From assembly GCF_002835935.1 (NCBI RefSeq), contig NZ_PJCF01000003.1:581614-645613 (forward strand): a stretch of 64,000 nt of DNA, in the 5' to 3' direction. Of this stretch, positions 63,823 through 64,000 are shown in pieces. Below the pieces are notes generated by a model. It had not been told where the DNA came from. It worked only from the letters and a program-made list of their open reading frames with translations, and ran no database searches. The stretch is from Paraglaciecola sp. MB-3u-78. Lineage in GTDB: Bacteria; Pseudomonadota; Gammaproteobacteria; Enterobacterales; Alteromonadaceae. Both the position numbers and the translations under genes were made by a program. Within the stretch, counting starts at the first letter, position 1; each line of letters starts with the position of its first letter.

Positions 63823-64000
63823 TTGAAAATAACATTACGAATTAAGCAACAATTCGCATGACGTTATATGGTTACCTTGCATATTAACAATTGCAAATAG
63901 CACAAAAACCGTACTGAAGTAGCCTTGCTTATAGGCTCTAATCTAGACGAGCTCGACTTCTCGTCTATGTTCTCATTCGAGCACACTCTGGTCGAATAAG
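63823..64000. other. Non-coding right edge with a hairpin
   Basis: No gene is seen. tagacgag (63944-63951) and ctcgtcta (63960-63967) form a perfect 8-bp stem with an 8-base loop. Continuation lies outside the window. Confidence 0.4.

Overview
The window looks like a chromosomal segment of a marine Alteromonadales gammaproteobacterium of the Glaciecola/Paraglaciecola type. This is an inference from gene content: rplM-rpsI-petABC-sspAB, the yejK/yejL/yejM cluster, dolP-diaA-yraN-lpoA-rsmI, glycan-binding lipoproteins, a bufferin operon and a cassette array. No rRNA or tRNA gene was recognised, so no closer placement is offered.

Region 1 (1-7.3 kb) is accessory DNA. It holds a group II intron (with its reverse transcriptase) cut by the left edge and lodged in the left arm of an integron attC site. 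A run of attC sites and gene cassettes follows: small membrane proteins, a serine hydrolase, a toxin-antitoxin pair whose toxin has a stop codon, and two small broken or unknown cassettes. No integron integrase is visible, so in this window it is a cluster of attC sites lacking an integrase. Non-coding stretches carry 30-bp repeats that start like group II introns and other short repeats. An IS21-family element (7335-9723), apparently flanked by an 8-bp duplication, sits at the start of a sulfotransferase-like gene.

Region 2 (11.0-25.4 kb) is a complete, tightly packed nuoA-N operon for proton-pumping NADH:quinone oxidoreductase (complex I), with nuoC and nuoD fused. It is bordered by mobile-element relics, including a frameshifted IS200/RAYT-type transposase.

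Region 3 (26.5-33.6 kb) carries two large lipoproteins built only of Ig-like (DUF5011-type) and carbohydrate-binding-like modules, separated by an IS6-family transposase relic. A tyrosine recombinase relic follows.

Region 4 (34-48 kb) holds a redox/detoxification cluster (yqjG, azoR, doxX-like) divergent from a LysR regulator; an MBL-fold hydrolase; rlmA; a bufferin operon (a precursor with two tandem Cys-rich modules, a DUF692 enzyme and a DUF2063 partner); yejM-yejL facing yejK; a duplicated QueD-like protein; and an M23 peptidase.

Region 5 (47-61 kb) is housekeeping: rplM-rpsI, the cytochrome bc1 operon petABC, sspAB, the dolP-diaA-yraN-lpoA set facing rsmI, apbE, an exonuclease-like protein, a 2OG-Fe(II) oxygenase and a secreted alpha/beta hydrolase. 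Electrons entering through Nuo reach the quinone pool, and bc1 passes them to cytochrome c, so regions 2 and 5 belong to one respiratory chain.

Region 6 (61-64 kb) is again variable: a broken PhzF-like gene, a 60-bp tandem repeat array, a small acidic helical protein and a membrane fatty-acid desaturase.
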